Shown piece by piece: positions 33,592 to 33,874 of a stretch of DNA of 33,874 bases. The position numbers and the translations under genes are program-made. The notes beneath the pieces were generated by a model that was not told the origin of the DNA, searched no databases, and was given only the letters and a program-made list of their open reading frames with translations. Positions within the stretch are counted from its first letter, which is position 1, and the number at the start of each line of letters is the position of its first letter. The DNA is from Phycisphaerales bacterium (GTDB lineage Bacteria > Planctomycetota > Phycisphaerae > Sedimentisphaerales > Anaerobacaceae), in the NCBI GenBank assembly GCA_020343675.1, contig CP070806.1, positions 2,727,004 to 2,760,877 on the forward strand, given 5' to 3'.

Positions 33592-33874
33592 TCATTCTGA
33601 CTTCTGTGCTCCAACTTCTGTATTCTGTTCCGATACATCGGGACGGTATGCAAACCACGCAATGATTCCAGCGATAAACAACAACATAGCTGCAAAAATC
33701 GCTACCACAATACGTTGCTGATTTGCCATAAGCGTTACTATTGCCATTGTAAAACCAAGAAATCCGATAGTACAAGCAACAATTTTTGCCGGCAATTTTG
33801 AGGCTTTTACAGGAGTCTGCTGCTGTATTTCTACCTGGCCTGCCTCGGATATTTCTATCGCACCACTGTCTGTT
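33592..33874 (-). CDS. C-terminal part of a small membrane protein, cut by window edge
   Basis: The frame is open from the TGA at 33592-33594 to the end of the window with no stop, so the N-terminus lies outside. The visible 93 residues have a Glu/Gln/Ile-containing segment (ISEAGQVEIQQQTPVKASK), then two hydrophobic spans (IVACTIGFLGFTMAIVTLM and IVVAIFAAMLLFIAGIIAW) separated by a short polar turn, and a hydrophilic tail. I do not recognise the family. It lies 94 bases upstream of the FAD oxidoreductase on the same strand, so they may be co-transcribed. A TTG-initiated 67-residue form starting at 33795 is possible but has no ribosome site. Confidence 0.55.
   Translation of the reverse strand, partial: TDSGAIEISEAGQVEIQQQTPVKASKLPAKIVACTIGFLGFTMAIVTLMANQQRIVVAIFAAMLLFIAGIIAWFAYRPDVSEQNTEVGAQKSE

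Overview
The window looks like chromosomal accessory DNA of a planctomycete, probably a Phycisphaerae-type lineage. This is an inference from content: a Tat-exported sulfatase, a secreted DUF5117-type metalloprotease, an FAD oxidoreductase of the kind common in polysaccharide-degrading planctomycetes, a ParA-tandem-95 fusion, and a type II secretion operon with a very long secretin. No rRNA, tRNA, CRISPR array, transposase or phage gene was seen.

Layout. 1-4016 (minus): a secreted zinc metalloprotease followed by a PhoD-like phosphatase cut by the left edge. 4399-4692 (minus): a small protein of unknown function. 5080-8610 (minus): a 1176-residue protein joining a ParA/Soj ATPase, one membrane span, about seven cadherin/Ig-like repeats and a C-terminal beta-rich domain, preceded by a leader of about 400 nt with an inverted repeat at its promoter. 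9339-11303 (plus): a VOC-fold lipoprotein and a sulfatase three bases apart. 11323-12642 (minus): a phosphofructokinase. 12899-15160 (plus): an exported protein with an inactive trypsin-like domain and 15 TPRs. 15334-28504 (minus): a twelve-gene type II secretion operon, gspE-F-G-H-I-J-K-L-M-C-x-D, with a good sigma70-type promoter before gspE and a hairpin terminator after gspD. 28989-30008 (plus): an orphan sugar-binding-type lipoprotein. 30345-33874: a visibly AT-richer segment with an Nramp-like transporter, an FAD oxidoreductase with a discoidin-like tail, and the end of a small membrane protein.

How it may work together. The type II machine would export folded proteins across the outer membrane. 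The neighbouring exported hydrolases (metalloprotease, phosphatase, sulfatase) are plausible but unproven clients. The most unusual items are the membrane-tethered ParA-adhesin fusion, the secretin with roughly six N1-like modules carrying Ser-rich loops, and the unnamed gene between gspC and gspD, whose acidic/basic repeat also occurs in the GspC tail. Predicted promoters are consensus matches read by eye and have not been tested.
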